A DNA stretch of 64,000 nucleotides from an uncultured Acidobacteriaceae bacterium (GTDB taxonomy: Bacteria > Acidobacteriota > Terriglobia > Terriglobales > Acidobacteriaceae), in NCBI GenBank assembly GCA_903911925.1, contig CAIWFH010000185.1, forward strand, positions 1-64,000. The letters are read 5' to 3'. Below, piece after piece: positions 34,892 to 46,878 of the stretch. The position numbers and the translations under genes were made by a program. The notes below the pieces were generated by a model that made no database searches, had not been told where the DNA came from, and was given only the letters and a program-made list of their open reading frames with translations. Each line of letters starts with the position of its first letter. The stretch's first letter is position 1.

Positions 34892-35518
34892 CTAAGGCTT
34901 GCCGATAGCTTCTTCGATCCCTGCCGACATTTCTCCATCCAGATGCTGCATCACCTTTAACCCCATCTTGAACGTACAGAGCTTCTCTTCTCTTTCGGCC
35001 TCTTCCGCAGAGGAATAGGAATGGTGGCTCTGGAAATATGTCTCCACTGCCGCCCACTCAGGAAAGGCGCCTTGAGACGCCATCTGGTAGTTCTTCACAC
35101 CCAGGTAGGCGTCCACAAATCCATCCAGCTCTTTTCGATTCATGTGGGCCAGCGCGCCGCCCGACATTGCGGATTCCCATGAGGTGGTGCGGAAAAAGTA
35201 GAATCCCGGTTGCAGTTCCAGAACCCGCTTCTCAAGCTCGGCAGGCGACTTGGCCAGTTGAGGCATGGTGGAGATGATCTGATCCAATTGCGCATCCGAC
35301 TGCCGGACGTTCCGCTGATCTTTTGCGAGTTGCTCCCGGTTCAGGCTGAGCTCTTCGCGAAAACTCTCACGGGCCTCGCTGACCGCAACATGCTCCCGGC
35401 AACTCTCTCGGACGCCTTCCAAACTGAGCGCAATGAGAATGCCGACGGTGACGATGAGGATGTGTGTGAGAAATTCCTTGAGCGATTCAGTTTTGCCGAG
35501 CGGCGGATGAATGTCCAT
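34892..35518 (-). CDS. Hypothetical protein with single N-terminal membrane anchor
   Basis: The protein opens MDIHPPLGKTESLKEF, followed by one helix (ILIVTVGILIALSLEG) and a helical soluble domain. This matches a recurrent acidobacterial family of unknown function that I recognise only by its pattern. The start at 35518 is preferred because AGGAAGGA lies seven bases upstream. The alternative GTG at 35536 overlaps that site. It is downstream of carB by 72 bases on the same strand and may be co-transcribed. Confidence 0.65.
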   Translation of the reverse strand: MDIHPPLGKTESLKEFLTHILIVTVGILIALSLEGVRESCREHVAVSEARESFREELSLNREQLAKDQRNVRQSDAQLDQIISTMPQLAKSPAELEKRVLELQPGFYFFRTTSWESAMSGGALAHMNRKELDGFVDAYLGVKNYQMASQGAFPEWAAVETYFQSHHSYSSAEEAEREEKLCTFKMGLKVMQHLDGEMSAGIEEAIGKP

Positions 35519-35590
35519 TTCAGAATCCTTCCTCAAGTCACTTCAGAATCTGAGACATCCTACAACAGCCAAGGAGATTTGATCGTTGAT

Positions 35591-38884
<3,294 letters not shown>

Positions 38885-38975
38885 TACTTATTGACACCTT
38901 CATCTTGCAAGCATTTGTTGATGTAGAACAGAGCTTTCAGCCAGATGCCTAAACCCCGAATCTCATTTCTTCTAT

Positions 38976-38995
38976 GTACGGGCCGAAGCCCATAC
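38976..38995. repeat. REP-like hairpin with CGAA loop
   Basis: GGGC-CGAA-GCCC (38980-38991) extends imperfectly outward as GTAC...ATAC. It is the first of two hairpins with the same CGAA loop in the carB leader region. Confidence 0.5.
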
Positions 38996-39018
38996 CCTTC
39001 ATTCCGCACCCTGGCTTG

Positions 39019-39042
39019 GACGAGCGGCCGAAGCCGCTCGTC
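39019..39042. repeat. REP-like hairpin with CGAA loop, 10-base stem
   Basis: GACGAGCGGC-CGAA-GCCGCTCGTC is a perfect 10-base stem with a 4-base loop. It has no adjacent T-run, so it is more like a REP/BIME unit or an mRNA-processing structure than a terminator. It is followed by a half-element CATGACTGAAG near 39060. Confidence 0.6.
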
Positions 39043-39104
39043 CCCTGTGTCTCGCTGCAGCATGACTGAAGTTCTGCCATTTCACACCTAGCCCACCCTG
39101 CCGA

Positions 39105-39614
39105 TCAGTATTGCTTCTCTTTCAATTGCCCTTGAAAGCGCTTGATTGCGTTCTTGAGTTCCTTTGAGCTGAGTGTGACAAAGCCGCATCTGGTTCCCGA
39201 GAGCCCAAGCACAATCCGCAACCGGCCGGAATGAAAGCCGCTGCCATGGCCGATCCTCAATTTCAGGTCCATCGACTTCGAACCCATGAACAATATCTCA
39301 AGATCATTGTGCCCGGGCCCAGGCTTGAACTCGAATTTGCCTTTGCCGTCGGTCTCCGTCTTCGCAATGAACTTTCCTTCCCGCGAGAGCCTGACGACAA
39401 TTTGCGGCAGGGCGATTCCACTCGGGCCATACACCGTCCCCTGCAGTTTCTTCAGCCCTAACTCTTCCGGTGCAGGACAATTCGCCGCGTTTGCAGCTGT
39501 CGGACAGAAGAAACTCGTCACAAGCGCAACTACCAATGCGGCTTTCAAAAAACAGCGGAGCCATAAGCCCCGCTGATCCTGAATCCCCGCACTTAAGCTA
39601 AATGTGCGCTTCAT
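39105..39614 (-). CDS. Exported small protein with carboxypeptidase-regulatory-like domain
   Basis: The ATG at 39614 overlaps the carA stop as ATGA and follows an AGGAG inside the end of carA, so it should be translated after carA. A signal sequence (about residues 20-45, ending ANAANC) is followed by a CarboxypepD_reg-like beta domain (LQGTVYGPSGIALPQIVVRL, then AKTETDGKGKFEFKPGPG) and a short lysine-rich tail. The domain type is common in exported acidobacterial proteins. No enzymatic motif is visible, and why it sits between carA and carB is unclear. Confidence 0.68.
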   Translation of the reverse strand: MKRTFSLSAGIQDQRGLWLRCFLKAALVVALVTSFFCPTAANAANCPAPEELGLKKLQGTVYGPSGIALPQIVVRLSREGKFIAKTETDGKGKFEFKPGPGHNDLEILFMGSKSMDLKLRIGHGSGFHSGRLRIVLGLSGTRCGFVTLSSKELKNAIKRFQGQLKEKQY

Positions 39615-40759
39615 CCCTTCCACTCCTCCATCATCCGCCGGAAGTCGTGGAAAAGGTAGTGCGAGTCATGCGGTCCGGGAGCGGCTTCGGGGTGGTACTG
39701 GACGCTGAACAATGGCAGCGTCTTGTGGCGCAGGCCTTCGAGCGTCTGGTCGTTCAGGTCCACATGGGTCAGTTCCACTTCACTCTGATTGATCGAGTCG
39801 GGATCGACGGCGAAGTTGTGGTTGTGGGCCGTGATCTCGACCTTGCCAGTGACGTTGTTGCGGACCGGATGATTGCCGCCGTGGTGGCCGAATTTCAGCT
39901 TGTAAGTCTTGCCGCCAAGAGCCAGGCCGGTGAGTTGGTGGCCCAGGCAAATACCGAATACCGGCACACGGCCAAGGAACTTGCGAATGGCCCTTACCGC
40001 GTAATCGACTGGTTCCGGATCACCGGGACCGTTGGAGAGGAAGACGCCGTCGGGCCTGAGAGCGAAGACGTCATCGGCCGTGGTTTCTGCCGGAACCACA
40101 GTCACTCGGCAGCCTTCGCGCGTCAACATCCTTAGAATGTTTAGTTTGATGCCAAAATCATAAGCCACAACATGAAGGGTGTTCCGTACCCCCTCGTTTT
40201 GGTCTGGAGCAACGGGTAACAAAGAGTCCCCCGACTGATTGCGGCTATCATCCGCGTCGAACGGATAGGCCGCCCTGGTCGAAACGACGCGAGCCAAGTC
40301 GGTACCATCCATCTTGCGGATGCTCCTGGCTTTTTGAACGAGTGCATCGGGGTTGGAAACATCGGTCGAAATCACGCCCCGCATGACGCCAAATGTACGC
40401 AGGTGGCGAACCAGGGCACGGGTGTCGATCTCGGCGAGGACGGGAACGGAATACCGCTCCATGTACTCGTCGGTCACCTGTTCGGATCGCCAATTTGAGC
40501 TGATGGGCGAGAACTCGCGGACAATCAGCCCCTCGATATAGGGCCTGGCCGACTCGTTGTCTGCCTGATTGGTGCCGTAGTTCCCGATCTGGGGGTTGGT
40601 GAGAACAACGATTTGACCGGCATAGGAGGGATCGGTGGCGATTTCCTGGTAGCCGGTCAGGGAAGTGTTAAAAACGACTTCACCCTGGCATTCGCTTGGG
40701 TGCCCATAGCCGAGGCCGCGGAAGATGCGCCCGTCTTCGAGCGCTAGAATCGATTGCAT
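39611..40759 (-). CDS. carA: Carbamoyl-phosphate synthase small (glutaminase) subunit
   Basis: This subunit hydrolyses glutamine and passes ammonia to CarB. The N-terminal CPSase_sm_chain domain (ALEDGRIFRGLGYG, VVFNTSLTGYQEI, GNYGTN) is followed by a class I glutamine amidotransferase domain with the nucleophile in VFGICLGHQL and the His-Glu pair in VQYHPEA. The start at 40759 follows GGAGAGG; the longer frame to 40783 adds eight residues before the conserved start. Length 382 residues is normal. Confidence 0.97.
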   Translation of the reverse strand: MQSILALEDGRIFRGLGYGHPSECQGEVVFNTSLTGYQEIATDPSYAGQIVVLTNPQIGNYGTNQADNESARPYIEGLIVREFSPISSNWRSEQVTDEYMERYSVPVLAEIDTRALVRHLRTFGVMRGVISTDVSNPDALVQKARSIRKMDGTDLARVVSTRAAYPFDADDSRNQSGDSLLPVAPDQNEGVRNTLHVVAYDFGIKLNILRMLTREGCRVTVVPAETTADDVFALRPDGVFLSNGPGDPEPVDYAVRAIRKFLGRVPVFGICLGHQLTGLALGGKTYKLKFGHHGGNHPVRNNVTGKVEITAHNHNFAVDPDSINQSEVELTHVDLNDQTLEGLRHKTLPLFSVQYHPEAAPGPHDSHYLFHDFRRMMEEWKG

Positions 40760-40904
40760 TGCCTCTCCGGGGAGTGGATTCAATCGATTTTAGCAGGTGG
40801 GAACGGGAATGTCCCAGTGAATATCCCGGGCCTAATGGGACCGTACGAAATCCGGCGAAACCGGGAACGGCTGAAGTGAGGCCCGGCTAGCAGGCGACCA
40901 GCCG

Positions 40905-41519
40905 TCAATGCACTACGCCCGCATCTCTTGCCGGCCAGTAAACAAAGACCGCTTTGCCGTAGATGAGTTGGCGATCGACGGGGCCGAACTCTCGACTGTC
41001 TGAGGAAATGGAGCGGTGGTCGCCCATCATGAAGTAGCTGTCTTCAGGCACCAGGATTTCAGCCAGCGAACGGCTGTCGCGGTACTCGTCAGGGACGTAG
41101 TTCTCAACCTGTCGCTGGCCGTTGACCCAGACGACTCCCCTGTCGATGCGCAGGCGGTCCCCGGGCAAGGCTATTACCCGCTTGATATAGCTCTTTTCCT
41201 GGTCGCGGGGGTAGCGGAAGACCACCACGTCTCCGCGCTCGATGGCAGAGATACGATAGACAAATTTGTTGATGAAGAGGCGGTCGCGGTCTTCAAGCCG
41301 GGGAAGCATGCTGGTGCCTTCAACGCGGACCGGTTGGTAGAGAAACGTGATAATCAGCACCGATGAGGCGACGGAGATCAACAGATCGCGAATCCAGAGT
41401 TCAATGCCGCTGGTTTTGCGGGCTTTTTCAGGCCCGGTGGCGGGGTCTAATTGAAAGGGGGCAGCTTCGAGACTGGCGTTCTCGGCGGGGGAAGGCGCGT
41501 TCGGGGGGAGCATTTCCAT
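40905..41519 (-). CDS. lepB: Signal peptidase I
   Basis: This membrane serine protease removes signal peptides from exported proteins. One N-terminal helix (LLISVASSVLIITFLY) precedes the catalytic serine in VEGTSMLPRL and the catalytic lysine in YIKRVIALPGD. The GDHRSISSDSREFG box is also present. The 204-residue length fits short bacterial forms. It starts 12 bases after the upstream VirB10-like gene ends and lies upstream of carA on the same strand. Confidence 0.95.
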   Translation of the reverse strand: MEMLPPNAPSPAENASLEAAPFQLDPATGPEKARKTSGIELWIRDLLISVASSVLIITFLYQPVRVEGTSMLPRLEDRDRLFINKFVYRISAIERGDVVVFRYPRDQEKSYIKRVIALPGDRLRIDRGVVWVNGQRQVENYVPDEYRDSRSLAEILVPEDSYFMMGDHRSISSDSREFGPVDRQLIYGKAVFVYWPARDAGVVH

Positions 41520-41531
41520 CTCTCTTCCAGA

Positions 41532-42416
41532 TTACTCGCAACCAAGGCCCCCGAGGGGACACAAAACCTTGGATCGGTTTGGCTTCTCAAGCGGTTTGGG
41601 TTGATTGGCAGCAGGAACCAGAGCCGGCGCCGATCCCGCGGCAGTGAGGTTTTCTTCTTCCAGGATCAGTGGCCGCTGCAGGACCATCTCCACTTGGGTT
41701 CCATTCTCGATGTTGACATCGGCGCCGCGGGTAAACAACGACACGATGCCAACTGCGGCCAGTCCCGCACCAATTCCGGCAACCCCTCCGGCAAGCGGAT
41801 GCCCGGCGCCGAGGCCACCGATGGAGCCAACGGTCCCTCCCGTGGGAAGGGCGATTTGGGCCGTCTTGCCGGCATTGCGCCCCTTGTCCGGAGCCTGCTC
41901 AATGGTTCCTTCGCCATTCCCTTTGACCGATTGCTTGCTGGCGCCGGGCAGGCTGCTTACGAGACCTGGAATCTCCACAACCGACCCGTTGGGGAAGATG
42001 ATGGAGGTGAAATGCATGTCCAGTTGCGCCCTTCCCTTTACGCGACCGGCGCGCTCCACACGGTCGACCGTTCCCTGCACATAGACCCCGGCTGGGATCA
42101 TCACCCGGTTTCCGACTACCACCGGAAACGTCGAGGCCAGGTAGACACCATCGCCTGCCTTGGCGCTTTTAGTATTGACCGCGCTGCGCAGTTGCAGCAG
42201 TACCTTGGTGCCCGCTGGGACGGTGTATTGCTTCCTGGCCGGCTCAGGCACGGGAGTGGTGGTGTCTGGGGCTTTTGGTGCGTCGACAGCCACAATTGGA
42301 AAGCCCGCAGCGGGCTCGGCGGGCTTGACCGACTCCTGCGCATACCCGTTGCGGAAGGCGGCTGCCGCGAACCCAAGCAGAAGGACAGTACCAACATCTC
42401 TGAGACCCAGACGCAT
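41532..42416 (-). CDS. Exported protein with VirB10/TrbI-like beta domain and glycine-rich segment
   Basis: The start at 42416 gives a signal peptide (MRLGLRDVGTVLLLGF...YAQ) and follows GGAG by seven bases. The frame stays open to 42944 but would then overlap a divergent gene. The region YTVPAGTKVLLQLRSAVNTK through VMIPAGVYVQGTVDRVERAG resembles the beta-barrel core of TrbI/VirB10 proteins. A glycine-zipper-like segment (about residues 195-235, GAGHPLAGGVAGIGAGLAAV) could insert in a membrane. No type IV secretion genes are nearby, so the role is unknown. It shares a strand and a 12-base gap with lepB. Confidence 0.65.
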   Translation of the reverse strand: MRLGLRDVGTVLLLGFAAAAFRNGYAQESVKPAEPAAGFPIVAVDAPKAPDTTTPVPEPARKQYTVPAGTKVLLQLRSAVNTKSAKAGDGVYLASTFPVVVGNRVMIPAGVYVQGTVDRVERAGRVKGRAQLDMHFTSIIFPNGSVVEIPGLVSSLPGASKQSVKGNGEGTIEQAPDKGRNAGKTAQIALPTGGTVGSIGGLGAGHPLAGGVAGIGAGLAAVGIVSLFTRGADVNIENGTQVEMVLQRPLILEEENLTAAGSAPALVPAANQPKPLEKPNRSKVLCPLGGLGCE

Positions 42417-42554
42417 CAATTTCTCCGCGGCGACTTCTGCCTTGATAGACGGGTAGTCTGCCTTCAAGGATAGCTTTTTATCCGACGCGAGCGGAAAGGA
42501 ATTTGCCACAGGTGGCATAACAGGCCCTGTTTCGCGATAGGATGCAAGGCAACG

Positions 42555-43673
42555 ATGAAGTACGAAATAGCTCCGCCTGATGTCCGGGACGTCGACCCCA
42601 AAGCCAGATTCGATGCCGTCTATCGCATTCTGGAGGACGCCATCGCTGCGCGCGCATTTCCAGGCTGTGCTTTTGGGGTGCTGGCGGGCGGCAGCATCGT
42701 TTTGCAAGATGCCCTGGGCCGCTTTACTTACGAAGAGAATGCGGCAAGCGTGACAGCGGAAACGGTGTTCGACATAGCGAGCATTACCAAGGTTGCAGCT
42801 ACAACTGCCGCGGTCATGCTGCTGCACCAACGCGGTCTGCTGGACCTTGAGACACCCCTTGACGCGTTGCTGCCAGGCTTCTTGACAGACCGCGAGGTGG
42901 GCGACCCGGCGAGCCCGGTGACCCTGCGCCACCTGCTGGCACACAACTCGGGGCTCCCGGGATATGTGGAGCTTTTTCGCACAGCGACCACTCCCACGGC
43001 GCTGAATGAGGCTTTACTGCGCCTGCCAGTGGAAGCCTTTCCTGGAGTTCGCGCGGAATACTCCGACCCCGGATTCATGCTGCTTGGAAAGGCGATTGAA
43101 GCTTGCCTCGGAGAACCGCTTGCCCCCTGGCTTCAAAGAGAGGTCTATCGACCACTGGGGATGGCTGCAACCGGGTTCTGCCCGGCGGTCGCTTCGCGCA
43201 CTTCGATTCCACCGACAGAAGAGGATACGTGGTTCCGTCATCGGCGCATTCAGGGTGAGGTTCAGGATGAGAACGCATCGGTCCTGGATGGCGCGGCCGG
43301 GCATGCGGGGTTGTTTTCGAGTGTTCCGGACCTGCTCCGTTTTGCGCGGGAGGTTCTAGCCTCCGCGGGAGGCGATGGCGAGTCGCGGCTTTTCAGCAAG
43401 GCAACAATCGAGCGGTTTGCGCAACGGCAGGGTCCGGAGGGTAGTCCGTGGGCACTTGGATGGGATACTCCTTCGGGGGAATCCTCGTCAGGCCATTTCT
43501 TCTCGCCGCATACCATCGGGCACCTCGGATTTAGCGGCTGCTCCCTCTGGATTGACCTGGAAAGCGAGGTTGCTGTTGTGTTGCTGACCAACCGAACATG
43601 GCCGGATCGGAAGTGCCAATTGATACGCGAGGTCAGGCCAGCATTCCACGACGCGGTCCGTAAGAGCCTGTAA
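42555..43673 (+). CDS. Serine hydrolase of the beta-lactamase/class C PBP family
   Basis: The SxxK motif is ASITK near residue 75, the YxN-equivalent is EYSDPGF near 155, and the third box is HLGFSG near 330, all in the expected order. LLAHNSGLPGY is also typical. No signal peptide is evident, so it may act in the cytoplasm. It lies about 100 bases before murQ on the same strand. In Bacillus the murQ operon also contains a serine hydrolase of this family, so a role in cell-wall recycling is a reasonable inference. Confidence 0.87.
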   Translation: MKYEIAPPDVRDVDPKARFDAVYRILEDAIAARAFPGCAFGVLAGGSIVLQDALGRFTYEENAASVTAETVFDIASITKVAATTAAVMLLHQRGLLDLETPLDALLPGFLTDREVGDPASPVTLRHLLAHNSGLPGYVELFRTATTPTALNEALLRLPVEAFPGVRAEYSDPGFMLLGKAIEACLGEPLAPWLQREVYRPLGMAATGFCPAVASRTSIPPTEEDTWFRHRRIQGEVQDENASVLDGAAGHAGLFSSVPDLLRFAREVLASAGGDGESRLFSKATIERFAQRQGPEGSPWALGWDTPSGESSSGHFFSPHTIGHLGFSGCSLWIDLESEVAVVLLTNRTWPDRKCQLIREVRPAFHDAVRKSL

Positions 43674-43777
43674 ACGTTTCGCATGCCAAAGAGTCCTTCG
43701 GAAGCGGTCCGTCCGTGGAGAATTCTAGAGGCATTTGACCAATTTCCAGATACAATTAAGCCTTGGGGATATCCACG

Positions 43778-44755
43778 ATGCTAACCAGCACGACGACGCA
43801 AGGAACAATTGGCGCCCACAACGGGAATGGAAAGAAAGAGCCAGATTCCTTGCTACAGGAGCTCACCACTGAGAGGCAAAACGAGGCTTCTCAGGGGTTT
43901 GACACAAAATCCGCTATTGAAATCGCGCGCATTATCAACCACGAGGACGTGAAGGTCCCGGCTGCGGTGAAGAAGGCGCTTCCTGAAATTGCCCAAGTCA
44001 TTGACCAGGTGGCGCGATGTCTGCGCGACGGCGGTCGGCTGATCTACATTGGCGCGGGCTCAAGCGGCCGGATTGCGGCGCTGGACGCTTCGGAATGCCC
44101 CCCAACCTACTCGACAGCCCCGGGGCAGGTGCAGTACATCATGGCCGGCGGACCGAAGGCTCTGGCTTCTGCCGTTGAAGTGAATGAGGACTCGGAAGAA
44201 CTGGGCCAGAGGGATATTGCCCGCCGCCGCCCTACACGCAAGGATATTGTTGTCGGCGTTTCCGCCTCAGGCCGCACGCCCTACGTGGTCGCTGCCGTTG
44301 CCTATGCCCGGGCCCGCGGAGCGCATACCGCCGCCGTGACATGCAACTATGAAACTCCGCTGGCTACCGCCGCGGATACGACGATTGTTGCCGACGTGGG
44401 CCCCGAAGTGATTTCCGGTTCCACGCGCATGAAGGCCGGAACCGCGCAGAAGATGGTGCTGAACATGATCACCACGGGCGCCATGACGCGCCTGGGCTAC
44501 GTGTACGAAAACCTCATGGTCAACGTGCACATGCAGAACTCCAAGCTTGTAGAGCGCGGCATCCGCATCCTGATGTGCGCCTGTGGCATCGAGCGCGCAT
44601 TGGCGGTGGATACGATCAAGAGCGCCGGCCGCAGCGTTCCAGTTGCCCTGGTGATGCTGAAGGCGAAGGTCGACAAGCCGGAAGCAGTACGCCGTCTGGC
44701 CAAGTCCGACGGAAACGTACGCCTGGCCATTGAGGATAATGTGCTGGAGTTGTAA
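43778..44755 (+). CDS. murQ: N-acetylmuramic acid 6-phosphate etherase
   Basis: This SIS-domain enzyme converts MurNAc-6-phosphate to GlcNAc-6-phosphate and lactate in peptidoglycan recycling. Clear motifs are LTTERQNEASQGFD, the sugar-phosphate loop IGAGSSGRIAALDASECPPT with its catalytic glutamate, VGVSASGRTPYV, and the EVISGSTRMKAGTAQKMVLN signature. The ATG at 43778 follows GGGGAT; the in-frame TTG at 43763 is less likely. Length is 325 residues. Confidence 0.96.
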   Translation: MLTSTTTQGTIGAHNGNGKKEPDSLLQELTTERQNEASQGFDTKSAIEIARIINHEDVKVPAAVKKALPEIAQVIDQVARCLRDGGRLIYIGAGSSGRIAALDASECPPTYSTAPGQVQYIMAGGPKALASAVEVNEDSEELGQRDIARRRPTRKDIVVGVSASGRTPYVVAAVAYARARGAHTAAVTCNYETPLATAADTTIVADVGPEVISGSTRMKAGTAQKMVLNMITTGAMTRLGYVYENLMVNVHMQNSKLVERGIRILMCACGIERALAVDTIKSAGRSVPVALVMLKAKVDKPEAVRRLAKSDGNVRLAIEDNVLEL

Positions 44756-44786
44756 GAAATCTACAAACAAGGAAATGCTTTGAAAG

Positions 44787-44806
44787 GGCACGACTTCAGT
44801 CGTGCC
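44787..44806. repeat. REP-like hairpin after murQ
   Basis: GGCACGAC-TTCA-GTCGTGCC is a perfect 8-base stem with a 4-base loop, 32 bases after the murQ stop. There is no T-run, so it is more like a dispersed palindromic element or a transcript-stabilising hairpin than an intrinsic terminator. A degenerate half of the same pattern occurs near 39060. Confidence 0.55.
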
Positions 44807-44892
44807 GCAAGAGCCGCAAAATGAAGTGGGTTTAACCCCTGCGGTTGTCCTTCGCGGGATAGCGCTTTAATCACATAGTATTCACGCGGAGA

Positions 44893-45369
44893 TCAGGACG
44901 AAGATTTGCCCGGGTTGTTTTTAAGACCTGCGACAATAGCCCAAAATATTATTAACGCAACATCGAGAAGCATTATCACTTTTAGGTAGTCCTTCATTTC
45001 TCCCACATACCAATAAAGAATTCCAAACCTTCCGCCCTCAATCGCTATATTGCGAGCAAAGACCTCAATTACGCTGAGTCCAAACACGATCACCCAAAGC
45101 GCGGGAAACAGAAGAAGGTGCGTCCAAAAAACGAGTCGCCACTTGTTTCTCGCAAAGCGGCGCTGCATTTGCCCGGAATGGACAATCAGGCCAAGGCAAA
45201 GCGCCATGAAAGTTATATAGATCAAGCACACGATCCAGACAACTCTCGTGGCGTTTTGAAATTCAACAGGCTCAAAATCTACTCCGCGCGCGTAGACCTC
45301 CAGAACCACGAGCATAAATGCGATAAAAAGGCTCCAATACCGCTCCGTGAACCGCCAAATCGCGCTCAT
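44893..45369 (-). CDS. Small polytopic membrane protein of unknown function
   Basis: The family is not recognised. Four hydrophobic segments are visible (about residues 10-27, 43-63, 82-103 and 128-148), joined by short basic loops (QMQRRFARNKWR). The C-terminus GLKNNPGKSSS is probably cytoplasmic. It is divergent from murA, and the two starts are 165 bases apart. Codon use is more AT-rich than in its neighbours, which could reflect recent arrival. Confidence 0.62.
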   Translation of the reverse strand: MSAIWRFTERYWSLFIAFMLVVLEVYARGVDFEPVEFQNATRVVWIVCLIYITFMALCLGLIVHSGQMQRRFARNKWRLVFWTHLLLFPALWVIVFGLSVIEVFARNIAIEGGRFGILYWYVGEMKDYLKVIMLLDVALIIFWAIVAGLKNNPGKSSS

Positions 45370-45503
45370 AGCATCTTTGCTCCCCCTGCAGATCTATCGG
45401 AAAGCATCATAGCAGCCGGGTACCCCGAGTCTCGATTCCGCGATACGGATGACATCGAACCCCGATCCGACGCAATCCCTCCCGTCCCCTCGCCCCGCAA
45501 TTT

Positions 45504-45515
45504 ACACTTAAGTGT
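45504..45515 (+). promoter_or_regulatory. Palindrome ACACTTAAGTGT in murA leader
   Basis: This perfect 12-base palindrome ends 19 bases before the murA ATG and is followed by an AGGAG. A near copy lies before rpsO. It could be an operator or part of a -10 region. Confidence 0.45.
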
Positions 45516-45534
45516 TAGGAGCAACTCAGCTTTC

Positions 45535-46836
45535 ATGGATAAATACGTCATTCGCGGCGGCAATCCGCTGGTGGGTACTATTCGCGTTTCCGGTGCGAAG
45601 AACTCGGCGCTGCCGTGCATGGCCGCAGCCATTCTTACCGAGGACGAGGTCATCCTCGAAAACATTCCCCAGGTTCGCGACATTGAAACCGAGCGTCGCC
45701 TGTTGGCGTCCATGGGGGCCGAGGTGGAACTTGGCACGGGCGAATCGGGACACCGCACCACTCTTTGCTGCCGCACGCTTTCCGATCCGGAAGCGAAATA
45801 TGAAATCGTCAAGACGATGCGCGCCAGTTCCCTGGTGCTGGGCCCGCTTGTGGCGCGCGCAGGCATGGCCCGCGTAGCCATGCCCGGCGGCTGCGCCATC
45901 GGCGGCCGACCGATCGATATGCACATCAAGGGCCTTGAGAAGATGGGCGCAACCATCACCCAGGCGCATGGCTACCTTGAAGCGCGAGCGGATCGGCTCA
46001 GGGGCGCGCACCTGGTATTTAGCAAGATCACTGTCACCGGCACTGAAGATCTGCTAATGGCCGCAGTGCTGGCCCAGGGCGAAACGCTGATGGAGAACTG
46101 CGCGTGCGAGCCTGAGGTGACCGATCTGGCAGCGCTGTTGACCGCGATGGGCGCCAAGATTCTCGGCGCAGGCACACCCACGATCCGTGTGCTCGGCGTT
46201 GACCGTCTGCATGGTGCGCACTATCGCATCAATCCCGACCGCATCGAGGCAGGAACTTTTTTGATTGCGGGCGCAATCACTGGCGGCGACCTGATTGTGG
46301 CCAACTGCAACGCGACTCACCTGGGCGCGGTGATAGCGAAGCTGCGAGAAGCCGGGGTACGCATTGACATCCTGGGACCGGATACGGTGCGCGTTCGCCC
46401 TGGCAACCGGCTGCGCGCGGCGGACATCTCTACCGAAGAGTATCCAGGTTTCCCGACCGACATGCAGGCGCAATACATGGCCCTGGCCACGCAGGCCGAG
46501 GGCGTCAGCGTTGTAACCGAGAACATCTTCGAGAACCGCTTCATGCATGTGCAGGAACTGGTGCGTATGGGCGCGGACATCAAGGTGGATGGCCGCGTTG
46601 CCACAGTACGAGGGGCAACCCGCCTTTCCGCGACAGCCGTAATGTGTTCGGATTTGCGCGCCTCCGCTTCGCTGGTGCTGGCTGCGCTGGTTGCCGACGG
46701 GGAGTCGATCCTCGACCGTGTTTATCACATGGACCGCGGCTACGAGCGCATTGAAGAAAAGCTCGCCGGTGTGGGAGCGCAGATCAAGCGCATGGGCAAC
46801 ATATTTGCTTCGAAGGATGAAGTCGCCGCCGTTTAA
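45535..46836 (+). CDS. murA: UDP-N-acetylglucosamine 1-carboxyvinyltransferase
   Basis: This enzyme transfers enolpyruvate from PEP to UDP-GlcNAc, the first committed step of peptidoglycan synthesis. The start at 45535 opens MDKYVIRGGNPLVGTIRVSG, the standard MurA beginning; the frame extends upstream but overlaps a divergent gene. The catalytic, fosfomycin-binding cysteine is in MPGGCAIGGRP. The repeated EPSP-type inverse barrel blocks (GAKNSALPCMAAAIL, EYPGFPTDMQAQ, RVATVRG) are complete. 433 residues is normal. Confidence 0.97.
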   Translation: MDKYVIRGGNPLVGTIRVSGAKNSALPCMAAAILTEDEVILENIPQVRDIETERRLLASMGAEVELGTGESGHRTTLCCRTLSDPEAKYEIVKTMRASSLVLGPLVARAGMARVAMPGGCAIGGRPIDMHIKGLEKMGATITQAHGYLEARADRLRGAHLVFSKITVTGTEDLLMAAVLAQGETLMENCACEPEVTDLAALLTAMGAKILGAGTPTIRVLGVDRLHGAHYRINPDRIEAGTFLIAGAITGGDLIVANCNATHLGAVIAKLREAGVRIDILGPDTVRVRPGNRLRAADISTEEYPGFPTDMQAQYMALATQAEGVSVVTENIFENRFMHVQELVRMGADIKVDGRVATVRGATRLSATAVMCSDLRASASLVLAALVADGESILDRVYHMDRGYERIEEKLAGVGAQIKRMGNIFASKDEVAAV

Positions 46837-46878
46837 TCGTCAATGCGAATGGAATCGCCCCATACGAACGGCCGAGGG

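Noticed and set aside
42417..42944. Upstream extension of the VirB10-like frame
   Set aside because: It would overlap the divergent serine hydrolase gene by nearly 400 bases and would remove a good signal peptide and ribosome binding site at 42416.
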